Source: Hyphomonas sp. UBA5111
GTDB taxonomy: Bacteria; Pseudomonadota; Alphaproteobacteria; Caulobacterales; Hyphomonadaceae
Direction of reading: 5' to 3'
Assembly: GCA_002414505.1 (NCBI GenBank)
Contig: DHZF01000014.1
Span: 6,447 to 16,454, forward strand
Length of the DNA: 10,008 bases
Below the pieces are notes generated by a model, which made no database searches, was not told where the DNA came from, and worked only from the letters and a program-made list of their open reading frames with translations. Below, one piece after another: positions 1 through 5,803 of this stretch (within the stretch, counting starts at the first letter, position 1; the number at the start of each line of letters is the position of its first letter). Made by a program: the position numbers and the translations under genes.

Positions 1-410
1 CCGATGATGCCGAAATAGAGCGGGTCGCTGCCATTCGTGTCGACGGCCGTAATGCCGGCGGCAAGCGCCTGGTCTTCGGCGGGTGAGAAGGGGACAGGGT
101 CGATTTCCGTGACCTGGATTTTCCCGCCCGACTGGCTTTCATACACGTGCAGCAATTCCCGCACACGCGCCGCATAGGCGCGGATGGCCGGAAACTCCTG
201 GCCCGTGCTGCGTGTGTAGACGAAGGTGATGTCGACGGGTTCTGCCACCGTCTTCAACGTCGTCTTCGTCGCGTCCGACAGCGTGTAGAGATTGTTTTCG
301 GTAAAATCGATCCGCGCGCCGGTAAAGACGTTCTGCACCAGCAGGTTTGCCGAGACGAAGATGATCCCGGTCAGCGCCGTGGCGGCGATGAGATAGTGTT
401 TCGCCTTCAT
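1..410 (-). CDS. GldG-like ABC transporter auxiliary subunit, N-terminal part (runs off the left edge)
   Basis: This is the start of a GldG-family protein, the membrane-anchored extracytoplasmic partner of GldA/GldF-type ABC systems. About 136 residues are visible and the frame stays open to the edge. A short cytosolic start (MKAKHYL) leads into one hydrophobic segment at about residues 6-28. Then comes the family-typical stretch ARIDFTENNLYTLSDATK (32-49), followed by a beta-rich region that reads like the GldG domain (VDITFVYTRS, 59-68; IQVTEIDP, 98-105). The ATG lies one base after the stop of the permease gene, so the two are translationally linked. An AGAGG about 10 bases upstream can serve as ribosome site. 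The transported substrate is unknown; outside Bacteroidetes these cassettes are not tied to gliding. In many proteobacteria a DUF4340 gene comes next, which would lie beyond this window. The family call is fairly secure, the function open. Confidence 0.85.
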   Translation of the reverse strand, partial: MKAKHYLIAATALTGIIFVSANLLVQNVFTGARIDFTENNLYTLSDATKTTLKTVAEPVDITFVYTRSTGQEFPAIRAYAARVRELLHVYESQSGGKIQVTEIDPVPFSPAEDQALAAGITAVDTNGSDPLYFGII

Positions 411-411
411 C

Positions 412-1167
412 TCAGCCCAGCCTCTGACGCGAGGCCCAGAGGCCATTGAGAATGGTCCAGAGCGTCATGAACCCGACGAAGAACAGGACAGCCCGCAATT
501 CCAGGACGCCGCGCTGGGCGGCCTCGAAATGCGACAGGAAGGAAAATTGCGCGACAAGATCGGCGAGGCCCGCCCCGAACAGGTTCTTCACGCCCGACAG
601 GACGAGCGGCCAGCCGGCGGCGGTGAACACAAAGGCGACAACCACGCTGATGACGAAGGCGGTCACCTGGCTGCGGGTGAGGGCAGAGATTGCGGCGCCA
701 ATCGAAAGGTAGGAGCCAGCCATCAGGAGGCTGACAAAATAGGTCAGCGCGATGGCAGCATTGTCCGGATTGCCAAGATAATTGACCGTGATCCACATGG
801 GCAGGGTCAGGACCAGTCCGACAGCTGCGACGGTCCATGCCGCGCACAATTTCCCGAGGACCAGCCCCGGCATGCCCAGCGGAAGGGACAGCAGCAATTC
901 GTCCGTCCCGGCACTGGTCTCATCCGCCCAGAGCCGCATGGCGAGTGCCGGCAAGAAGATCATGTAGATCCACGGATGCCAGACAAAGAATGGGGACAAG
1001 TCCGCCGTGCCCGTATCGAAGAACCGGGCGGCCTCCCATGTGAACATGCCGATGGAGAGCAGGAACACGGCAAGGAAGACATAGGCCATCGGCGTCGCGA
1101 AATAGGCGCCGAGTTCGCGACGGAAGGTCGGCAGGAAGCTGTCGAATTGCTGGCGGAACCGGTTCAT
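412..1167 (-). CDS. ABC-2 type permease, GldF-like
   Basis: This 251-residue inner-membrane protein is the permease of a GldA-GldF-GldG type ABC system. Six hydrophobic segments are visible at roughly residues 27-43, 63-80, 104-126, 138-162, 167-190 and 222-243, which is the ABC-2 layout. The stretch LPALAMRLWADETSAGTDEL (72-91) is the conserved segment after helix 2 of this subfamily, where most members read MRLxAEExxxGTxELLL. A short cytosolic N-terminus with QFDSFLPTFRREL (7-19) is typical of the coupling helix. The ATG overlaps the stop of the upstream ATPase gene (ATGA), and the GldG-like gene starts one base after its own stop, so the three subunits are made together. The substrate cannot be read from the sequence. 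Assignment to the family is firm; the GldF name is by similarity and context. Confidence 0.9.
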   Translation of the reverse strand: MNRFRQQFDSFLPTFRRELGAYFATPMAYVFLAVFLLSIGMFTWEAARFFDTGTADLSPFFVWHPWIYMIFLPALAMRLWADETSAGTDELLLSLPLGMPGLVLGKLCAAWTVAAVGLVLTLPMWITVNYLGNPDNAAIALTYFVSLLMAGSYLSIGAAISALTRSQVTAFVISVVVAFVFTAAGWPLVLSGVKNLFGAGLADLVAQFSFLSHFEAAQRGVLELRAVLFFVGFMTLWTILNGLWASRQRLG

Positions 1168-1895
1168 GCGGATTCGGCCTCCGCCTGGTCGGTAAGCCGG
1201 GTGAAGGCGTTTTCCAACGTGCCGTCTGCGGAGAGTTTCAACAGGCCTTCAGGTGTTTCGTCGGCCACGATACGGCCCCGGTCGACGACAATGGCGCGCG
1301 TGCACATGGCCGGCACTTCCGTCAGCGTATGGGTCGAGATCACGATCGCCTTGCGCGGTGCCATGCGGGCGATCAGGGCGCGCACGGCGCGTTTCTGATT
1401 AGGGTCAAGGCCGTCGGTCGGCTCGTCCAGTACCAGGACGGGGGGGTCATGCAGGATCGCGCCCGCAAGGCCGACCCGGCGGCGATAGCCCTTGGAGAGC
1501 GACCCAATTCGTTGGGAGCAGACCGTGGAAATCCGCGAATCCGCAATGGCGCGCTCGATGGCGGGCTTGCGCTCGGAGCGGGGGAGGGACCGGGCCGCTG
1601 CCATGAAGGCGAGAAATTCCGGTGGGGTCATATCGTCATAGAGGGGAGCGCCCTCGGGCAGATAGCCGAGTGCGGCCTGCGCGTCGCGACGGGCCGAGAC
1701 AATCGACTTGCCGTCAATCGTGGCATCGCCGGAATCCGGCTCCAGCACACCCGCAATCATGCGCATCGTGGTCGACTTTCCCGCCCCGTTCGGGCCGAGA
1801 AAACCGAGCACGGTTCCCTTCTCTACGGTGAAGGAGAGGCCCTGCACGGCCCGCTTTTCACCAAAGGATTTTTCCAGCTTCTGAATGTCCAGCAT
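1164..1895 (-). CDS. ABC transporter ATP-binding protein, GldA-like
   Basis: This 243-residue cytosolic ATPase powers the ABC system encoded just downstream. All core motifs are present: Walker A GPNGAGKST (34-42), an LSKGYRRRVGLA signature (133-144), Walker B VLVLDEPTDGLDP (153-165) with catalytic E158, and the H-loop in ISTHTL (H189). The Q-loop position reads GYLPEGAPLYDDMT (77-90), the form seen in GldA/CcmA-like exporters, where glutamate replaces the usual glutamine. I chose the ATG at 1895 because the conserved domain begins right there (MLDIQKLEKSFG). The frame is open upstream to 2126, but that stretch lies antiparallel within another gene's coding region and carries no family sequence. 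An AAAGGA (1909-1914) lies 13 bases upstream, a rather long spacing. The stop overlaps the permease start. Confidence 0.92.
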   Translation of the reverse strand: MLDIQKLEKSFGEKRAVQGLSFTVEKGTVLGFLGPNGAGKSTTMRMIAGVLEPDSGDATIDGKSIVSARRDAQAALGYLPEGAPLYDDMTPPEFLAFMAAARSLPRSERKPAIERAIADSRISTVCSQRIGSLSKGYRRRVGLAGAILHDPPVLVLDEPTDGLDPNQKRAVRALIARMAPRKAIVISTHTLTEVPAMCTRAIVVDRGRIVADETPEGLLKLSADGTLENAFTRLTDQAEAESA

Positions 1896-1980
1896 TCTTC
1901 GCGACAGATCCTTTCCCGGGAGCCTCGTGATAGCGTTCTTAAGCGAGTCTGGCCAGTGGCCTAAAACAAGATCAACCCTG
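1896..1980 (-). other. 85-base gap before the ABC cassette, with an 11-bp palindrome
   Basis: The spacer separates the creatininase-family gene from the ABC ATPase gene on the same strand. It holds the near-perfect dyad GGCCAGTGGCC (1951-1961; 5-bp arms around one base) and a GAGTC (1945-1949), which fits the CcrM methylation motif GANTC used by Caulobacterales. I see no convincing -35/-10 pair and no terminator with a U tract. It therefore stays open whether the cassette has its own promoter or is read through from purE. The dyad could be a small operator; its centre is too tight for an RNA hairpin. Confidence 0.3.
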
Positions 1981-2736
1981 CTAAGCAGAGAAGCGGCGTA
2001 CCTCGTCCAGCACCGCCTGCGCGGCGGCTGCCACGATCTTTCCGCCGTCTTCCACATTCGATTGTGTAGGGTCCGAGCCGATGCGGCCGTCGGGGAAGTC
2101 CCGGCGGTATTGCACGGCGTCGCCAATCTTGCCGTTCGGGGCGATTTTCGGGGTCATTGCCACATCTGTGCGGGCATGATCGGGATAGCCGTAATATGTG
2201 ACCGAGACTTCTGAGGCGGTTGCGTGGCTGCCATGGCCGACCGGGTAAAGCTGGTTGCACAGCGACATGACGGATTTGAAGTCCCACCAGTCACGGCGTT
2301 TCAGGGTCAGGCCGTGGCGATTGTCTTCACCGCGCGGGTCAAAGCTGCGCCGGGCATGGATTTCGGAAAAGGCCGCCTCGATCGTGGCGATGTTTCCTCC
2401 GTGGCCGTTCAGCCAGTAGATACGCTCAAAGCCGTGCCGCATCAGGCTTTCGGTCCAGTCCGCCATCGCAGCGATCATGGTTGAGGGGCGCAACGTGATC
2501 GTGCCGGGAAAGCCGAGATGGTGCTGGGCACAGCCGACACTGAAGGTCGGGCCTACGAGCAGGTCATCCGGCGCAAGTTTTTCGGCTTCACGGGCAATGA
2601 TTTCAGGGCACAGCGCGTCCGTCCCGATGAAGCCGTTCGGCCCGTGCTGCTCCATGGAGCCGATCGGGACAACAATGGTCTTGGACGTCTTCAGCCAGGT
2701 TTCGATATCGGTCCAGGTCGAAACGGGAAGCAGCAT
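1981..2736 (-). CDS. creatininase-family metallohydrolase
   Basis: This 251-residue protein belongs to the creatininase family, metal-dependent amidohydrolases that include creatininase, the mycofactocin maturation peptidase MftE and the formamidopyrimidine deformylase ArfB. Visible motifs are PIGSMEQHGPNGFIGTD (24-40), carrying the expected metal ligands E29, H31 and D40; WLNGHGGN (108-115) with H112; and HATASEVS (171-178) with E176. True creatininase reads NGHYEN where this reads NGHGGN, so creatinine is not a likely substrate. I start it at 2736 because an AAAGGA (2745-2750) sits 8 bases upstream and the family domain begins at once. The open frame reaches 2814, but that extension lies inside purK. 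The start is 4 bases past the purK stop, so it is almost certainly cotranscribed with purE and purK. A role in purine or formamidopyrimidine chemistry is a guess from this context. Confidence 0.85.
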   Translation of the reverse strand: MLLPVSTWTDIETWLKTSKTIVVPIGSMEQHGPNGFIGTDALCPEIIAREAEKLAPDDLLVGPTFSVGCAQHHLGFPGTITLRPSTMIAAMADWTESLMRHGFERIYWLNGHGGNIATIEAAFSEIHARRSFDPRGEDNRHGLTLKRRDWWDFKSVMSLCNQLYPVGHGSHATASEVSVTYYGYPDHARTDVAMTPKIAPNGKIGDAVQYRRDFPDGRIGSDPTQSNVEDGGKIVAAAAQAVLDEVRRFSA

Positions 2737-2740
2737 GCGA

Positions 2741-3820
2741 TCAGTCCTTTCGGGGCGCGACCCGCCGCGTGATGTGTCCCATCTTGCGGCCGGGGCGGGC
2801 ATCTCTCTTGCCATACAGGGTCAGAGTCTCATCGGCGTTCAACTGGGCTGGGTCAACAATCCCCGCATCGCCGATCAGGTTCCGCATGTCTGCGTCATAG
2901 AGGCGGCGGGTGTCACCAAGCGGCCAGCCGCAGATAGCGCGGATATGCTGTTCGAACTGGCCTGTCTGGCACGCTTCCGGGGTCCAATGACCGGAATTGT
3001 GAACCCTTGGGGCGAACTCGTTGGCCAGAAGGGTTCCGTCTGAAAGCACAAAGAATTCAAGGGCGAGCACGCCGACATAGTCGAGGGCGCCGACCAGTTT
3101 CATGGCCTTTTCGCGGGCCTCGGTTTCGACGGCCTTGCTGAGACCGGACGGCGCGACCGACCGGGCCAGAATGCCGTCTTCATGCACGTTGCGGGGTGGG
3201 GCCCAGCTCAGCGTTTCCCCCTTGCTGGAGCGGGCGACAATGACTGAAATTTCACACTCGAAAGGGATGGCTGCTTCCAGCACAGCGGGCGCCTCGCCAA
3301 TGGCGGACCAAGCCGCCTCGGCCTCACCGGGGGCGCGGACCCAGGCCTGACCCTTGCCATCATACCCGTCGCGCCGTGTCTTAAGCACGCCTGTCCCGCC
3401 GACGCGGTCCAGCGCGCGCGGAATATCGCTCGCGGACTCAATCACTTCATAGGGCGCGGTCGGTATGCCGATGCCATTGAGGAAGGCTTTCTCTTCGGCG
3501 CGGTCCTGCGAAATGGCGAGTGCCTTGGGGCCAGGATGCAGCGGCACGCCGCAGGCGGTGATGATATCCGTGGCCTCAACCGGAATGTTTTCGAATTCGA
3601 GTGTGACCACATCACAGGATTTGGCGAAGTCGCGCAGCGCGTCGGCGTCGAGATAGTCGGCGGTCCACGCTTTGCGCGCGGCACGCGAGGCGGGCGAGTC
3701 CGTTTCCGGGCAAAAGATATGGACATCAAAGCCAAGCTGGTTCGCGGCGCTGGCCAGCATCCGGCCGAGTTGGCCGCCGCCCAGTATCCCGATGGTGCGA
3801 CCGGGCGCGATCATCGTCAT
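2741..3820 (-). CDS. purK: PurK, N5-carboxyaminoimidazole ribonucleotide synthase
   Basis: PurK uses ATP and bicarbonate to carboxylate aminoimidazole ribonucleotide (AIR) to N5-CAIR in de novo purine synthesis, handing the product to PurE. At 359 residues it has the family's usual length. The ATP-grasp architecture is visible: the N-terminal nucleotide-fold motif [11 protein letters not shown] (11-21), the ATP-lid lysine region [13 protein letters not shown] (146-158), the metal-binding and active-site stretch [14 protein letters not shown] (267-280), and the closing [16 protein letters not shown] (336-351). The ATG at 3820 overlaps the purE stop as ATGA, which supports this start and translational coupling. 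A second ATG two codons later is possible. The gene ends 4 bases before the creatininase-family gene. No key residue appears to be lost. Confidence 0.96.
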   Translation of the reverse strand: MTMIAPGRTIGILGGGQLGRMLASAANQLGFDVHIFCPETDSPASRAARKAWTADYLDADALRDFAKSCDVVTLEFENIPVEATDIITACGVPLHPGPKALAISQDRAEEKAFLNGIGIPTAPYEVIESASDIPRALDRVGGTGVLKTRRDGYDGKGQAWVRAPGEAEAAWSAIGEAPAVLEAAIPFECEISVIVARSSKGETLSWAPPRNVHEDGILARSVAPSGLSKAVETEAREKAMKLVGALDYVGVLALEFFVLSDGTLLANEFAPRVHNSGHWTPEACQTGQFEQHIRAICGWPLGDTRRLYDADMRNLIGDAGIVDPAQLNADETLTLYGKRDARPGRKMGHITRRVAPRKD

Positions 3821-4311
3821 GCCTCGGGCGACTCGCCGATCTTGTCCGACTGGGCCTGGCGGAATGCGTCCAGCTTGTCGGCGACGGCAGGATCCTGGAG
3901 GGCAATGATCGACGCGGCCAGCAGCCCGGCATTCGCCGCGCCGGCTTCTCCGATGGCCAGCGTGCCGACCGGAACGCCCTTGGGCATCTGTACGATGGAA
4001 AGCAGGCTATCCATGCCGGACAGGGCCCGCGACTGTACCGGAACGCCGAGTACGGGCAGGGGGGTCATCGAGGCGGTCATGCCAGGCAGGTGCGCGGCGC
4101 CGCCGGCCCCGGCAATGATGACCTTCAGGCCCCGGCCGCGGGCAGCCTTCGCATATTCGACCAGACGTTCAGGCGTGCGATGCGCCGACACGATACGGGT
4201 TTCATGGGAGACACCCAGTTCCTCGAGGATTTCGGCGGCCAGACGCATCACCGGCCAGTCCGACTGACTGCCCATGATGATGCCGACCTTTGGGGAATCT
4301 GTGTCCGTCAT
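3817..4311 (-). CDS. purE: PurE, N5-carboxyaminoimidazole ribonucleotide mutase (class I)
   Basis: PurE moves the carboxylate of N5-CAIR from nitrogen to carbon 4 to give CAIR, the step after PurK. This 164-residue protein shows the class I signatures: [12 protein letters not shown] (11-22), [10 protein letters not shown] (41-50) with the catalytic histidine H44, [13 protein letters not shown] (66-78), and [20 protein letters not shown] (91-110). The presence of purK next to it confirms the bacterial two-step route rather than the class II AIR carboxylase. I start at the ATG at 4311. A GAGG lies about 6 bases upstream, and the longer open frame would begin with TTG inside the -35 box of the promoter. 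It is the first gene of the purE-purK-hydrolase run and diverges from the diguanylate cyclase gene. Confidence 0.96.
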   Translation of the reverse strand: MTDTDSPKVGIIMGSQSDWPVMRLAAEILEELGVSHETRIVSAHRTPERLVEYAKAARGRGLKVIIAGAGGAAHLPGMTASMTPLPVLGVPVQSRALSGMDSLLSIVQMPKGVPVGTLAIGEAGAANAGLLAASIIALQDPAVADKLDAFRQAQSDKIGESPEA

Positions 4312-4337
4312 GGGAAGCCTCGCGCTGGAAAGCGCGC

Positions 4338-4365
4338 AACATAGGTAAGCGGGTTGCCGCGTCAA
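4338..4365 (-). promoter_or_regulatory. purE promoter (sigma-70 type)
   Basis: Reading the minus strand, TTGACG (4360-4365; 5 of 6 against TTGACA) is followed by a 16-base spacer and TATGTT (4338-4343; 4 of 6 against TATAAT). Transcription would start near 4331, leaving a leader of about 20 bases that carries the GAGG of purE. It also explains why the TTG at 4365 cannot be the translation start. I see no purine-repressor operator. Confidence 0.6.
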
Positions 4366-4410
4366 CTGTCCGCGTGTCCGGCGGTACGGCAGGAATGACT
4401 GTATCTCGGC

Positions 4411-4427
4411 GTAATATTTGCTTAACC
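4411..4427 (+). promoter_or_regulatory. CtrA-like box before the diguanylate cyclase gene
   Basis: The stretch GTAATATTTGCTTAACC has the form GTAA-N7-TTAACC, one base away from the CtrA consensus TTAA-N7-TTAAC known from Caulobacter and relatives. It lies 8-24 bases before the ATG at 4435. An overlapping TAATAT (4412-4417) could be a -10 element, in which case bound CtrA would more likely block than activate the promoter. One site in AT-poor DNA is suggestive, not proof. Confidence 0.4.
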
Positions 4428-4434
4428 TTCCCGC

Positions 4435-5124
4435 ATGGCGGATGATTTCTACACTCCGAAGGCAGATGAGCGGCTGGCCCTGCTGAATGTGCTGGGCGTC
4501 GACCTCCCTGCGCTGGATTTCAGGACGCGCGCCGCCATCGAAGCCCTATGCGATGAAGTGCTCGTGCTTCGCGAAGATGTGGACGACCTGCGTGAAGCGC
4601 TCGATGAGGCTGCGTCGCTGGCAGACAATGATGCGTTGTGCCCGGTCTTCAACCGGCGGGCCTTCGAGCGCGAGATCCGGCGCGAAATTGCCCTTTCGGC
4701 CCGTTTTCGGACGCCCCTGTCAGTCATCTATATCGACCTCGACCACTTCAAACAGGTCAATGACGTATTCGGTCATGCGGCGGGTGATGAGGTGCTGATC
4801 CGTATCGCGGAGCTGTTGCTGCGCCATACGCGCGAGACCGATATCGTGGGGCGGCTTGGCGGGGATGAATTCGGAATCGTCCTGGCGCAGGCCAATGTGG
4901 ACGACAGCCGGCTGAAGGCAGAGCAGCTCACACATGAAGTCGACCAACTGGTGGTGCGGAATCATGGCGATGATGCCCATCCGGGAGTCCGGATCGGCGC
5001 GTCCTGTGGTGTGGTCGAATGGCAGGTGGGCCAAAACGCTGAAAGCCTGCTGGCACTGGCCGACCAGGCGATGTTCGCCCAGAAAGCGCGCAGGAAAACC
5101 AGCCTGCAGGCAGATAAACAATAA
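4435..5124 (+). CDS. single-domain GGDEF diguanylate cyclase
   Basis: This 229-residue, apparently soluble protein should make the second messenger cyclic di-GMP from two GTP. A charged N-terminal helix (about 31-62, likely coiled coil for dimerisation) precedes one GGDEF domain (about 65-220). Seen in it are [10 protein letters not shown] (72-81), the metal and nucleotide site [22 protein letters not shown] (98-119), the active site GRLGGDEF (139-146), and the inhibitory-site motif RETD (133-136), exactly five residues before GGDEF. Catalysis and product inhibition are therefore both expected. The usual DxLTGLxNRR reads [10 protein letters not shown] (66-75), and the late A-L-Y-x-A-K motif reads AMFAQK (212-217); these are subfamily-like changes, not damage. 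No sensor or membrane segment is present, so control must come through transcription or protein partners. The ATG lacks a clear Shine-Dalgarno sequence; an in-frame stop at 4423 rules out a much longer start. Confidence 0.92.
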   Translation: MADDFYTPKADERLALLNVLGVDLPALDFRTRAAIEALCDEVLVLREDVDDLREALDEAASLADNDALCPVFNRRAFEREIRREIALSARFRTPLSVIYIDLDHFKQVNDVFGHAAGDEVLIRIAELLLRHTRETDIVGRLGGDEFGIVLAQANVDDSRLKAEQLTHEVDQLVVRNHGDDAHPGVRIGASCGVVEWQVGQNAESLLALADQAMFAQKARRKTSLQADKQ

Positions 5125-5130
5125 TTCATG

Positions 5131-5152
5131 CCGCCGGGCCCGATTCCGGCGG
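5131..5152 (+). terminator. stem-loop after the diguanylate cyclase gene
   Basis: Perfect 7-bp arms CCGCCGG (5131-5137) and CCGGCGG (5146-5152) enclose an 8-base loop, 6 bases after the stop codon. Only two T residues follow, so it may be a weak intrinsic terminator or simply a 3'-end stabilising hairpin. The loop and arm junction contains GATTC, a GANTC methylation motif. Confidence 0.45.
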
Positions 5153-5184
5153 TTCGCCCCCGTGACGCCCTCGCACTCTTGTGA

Positions 5185-5216
5185 TTAACTGTGGCCGTTA
5201 AGACACAGCCACTTAA
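5185..5216 (+). repeat. TTAA-flanked imperfect dyad upstream of the ydcH-like gene
   Basis: TTAACTGTGGC (5185-5195) faces GCCACTTAA (5208-5216), an inverted repeat with a two-base bulge. A third TTAA sits in the middle (5198-5201). A second pairing, CTGTG (5189-5193) with CACAG (5204-5208), competes with GTGGC/GCCAC. It ends 19 bases before the start codon, so it may be an operator or a small leader structure. The TTAA spacings (9 and 11 bases) do not fit the N7 of CtrA. Confidence 0.25.
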
Positions 5217-5223
5217 CAGCAAG

Positions 5224-5229
5224 AAGGAG
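5224..5229 (+). promoter_or_regulatory. strong ribosome binding site, fixes the ydcH-like start
   Basis: AAGGAG lies 6 bases before the ATG at 5236. This is the best Shine-Dalgarno sequence in the window. It argues against the in-frame GTG at 5191, which would add 15 unrelated residues. Confidence 0.8.
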
Positions 5230-5235
5230 ACTGCC

Positions 5236-5403
5236 ATGTCGCTTAAAGGCCGGATCAATGAGCTCGCCAACAAGCACCGCAAACTCGACGAAATCATCCA
5301 CGAGGAACAGAAACGACCGTCGGCAGATGCCCTTCGATTAAAACGCCTTAAGCGCGAAAAACTGCAGATCAAGGAACAGCTTCACCTGCTGGAAGCGAGC
5401 TAG
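5236..5403 (+). CDS. small YdcH/DUF465-family protein
   Basis: This 55-residue, highly charged protein matches the DUF465 (YdcH) family, which is widespread in alphaproteobacteria and has no settled function. It reads as one helical hairpin: helix one at about 3-22 (LKGRINELANKHRKLDEIIH), a turn with the family-typical proline (EQKRPSADALRLKRLKREKL), and helix two to about 52, ending QLHLLEAS. The L-x-x-[KR]-H-x-x-L-D-x-x-I pattern and the K-R-x-K-L core are the recognisable parts. It is probably a cytosolic oligomer or coiled coil. The start follows from the strong AAGGAG. It stands alone behind the cyclase hairpin, and an inverted repeat overlaps its stop. Confidence 0.85.
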   Translation: MSLKGRINELANKHRKLDEIIHEEQKRPSADALRLKRLKREKLQIKEQLHLLEAS

Positions 5404-5439
5404 GGCCTTGAAACCTCGCCTTCATCTTTGTGCCCTAGC
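5399..5439 (+). repeat. 8-bp inverted repeat over the ydcH-like stop codon
   Basis: GCTAGGGC (5399-5406) is perfectly complementary to GCCCTAGC (5432-5439), with 25 bases between. The left arm contains the TAG stop. No T tract follows, so a standard intrinsic terminator is unlikely. It could shield the 3' end of a short, highly expressed message or lower read-through into the membrane protein gene. Confidence 0.35.
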
Positions 5440-5468
5440 CTGAGTTTCAGCAGGCATAAGGATACAGC

Positions 5469-5798
5469 ATGCGCGAGATTTTTGATCAGGAAAGAGCGAT
5501 GACGCTTGGGGCCGTCAAACAGGCGACGGGCGTCCTCGCAATCCTGTTTCTGATAGTTGCAGCCTTTGCTGTATTGTCAGGACTCGGCCAGATCTTCACG
5601 GGTCATCTGTTCCACGGGATAGGCCGCATCGTCGGCAGCTTGGCTCTGCTCGGCTTCCTCTATCTCATGGTGCGGTTGCTTGCCGAAATTCTGGCCGCGC
5701 TGCACAGGTTGAATGACCGGCTGTCCATTGTTGGTGACGAAATCCGTACAAAGCGGAACCAGCCGGTCACCGACCCCGCGACAGATACCAAGGCCTAG
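5469..5798 (+). CDS. small two-helix membrane protein, DUF4282-like
   Basis: This 109-residue protein has a short charged N-terminus (MREIFDQERAMT), two hydrophobic helices (about 19-44 and 54-78), and a cytosolic tail rich in charge with an amphipathic start (LHRLNDRLSIVGDEI, 78-92) and a Pro/Thr/Asp-rich end. The order (an F-D-x-x-R-x-x-T opening, a pair of glycine-rich helices, then V-R-L-L-A-E-I-L-A-A-L-H-R-L-N-D) resembles the DUF4282 family of unknown function. I make that link by eye, and it is only moderately sure. An AAGGA (5458-5462) lies 6 bases before the ATG. The SDR-like gene starts 5 bases after the stop, so the two are likely an operon. Confidence 0.75.
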   Translation: MREIFDQERAMTLGAVKQATGVLAILFLIVAAFAVLSGLGQIFTGHLFHGIGRIVGSLALLGFLYLMVRLLAEILAALHRLNDRLSIVGDEIRTKRNQPVTDPATDTKA

Positions 5799-5803
5799 AG
5801 GCG

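Noticed and set aside
529..1398. A 289-codon open frame on the plus strand across the ABC permease and ATPase genes.
   Set aside because: It is antisense to two clearly conserved genes, rich in Arg/Gly/Asp as expected from GC-rich shadow frames, and shows no domain or ribosome site.
1981..2736. Annotation as true creatininase (creatinine degradation).
   Set aside because: The metal-site motif is NGHGGN, not the NGHYEN of creatininase, and no creatinase or sarcosine genes are nearby.
4321..4336. Hairpin CGCGCT-GGAA-AGCGCG just upstream of purE, considered as a riboswitch-like leader.
   Set aside because: The predicted purE transcription start (about 4331) falls within it, so the full stem would not be in the mRNA, and the stem is only 6 bp.
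5185..5201. TTAA repeats before the ydcH-like gene as a CtrA full site.
   Set aside because: The half-sites are 9 and 11 bases apart, not 7, so the consensus geometry is missed.
5407..5427. CTTGAAA followed by CTTCATCT, resembling a heat-shock sigma-32 promoter before the membrane protein gene.
   Set aside because: The spacer is only 6 bases, far shorter than the 11-16 needed, and no other -10 fits.
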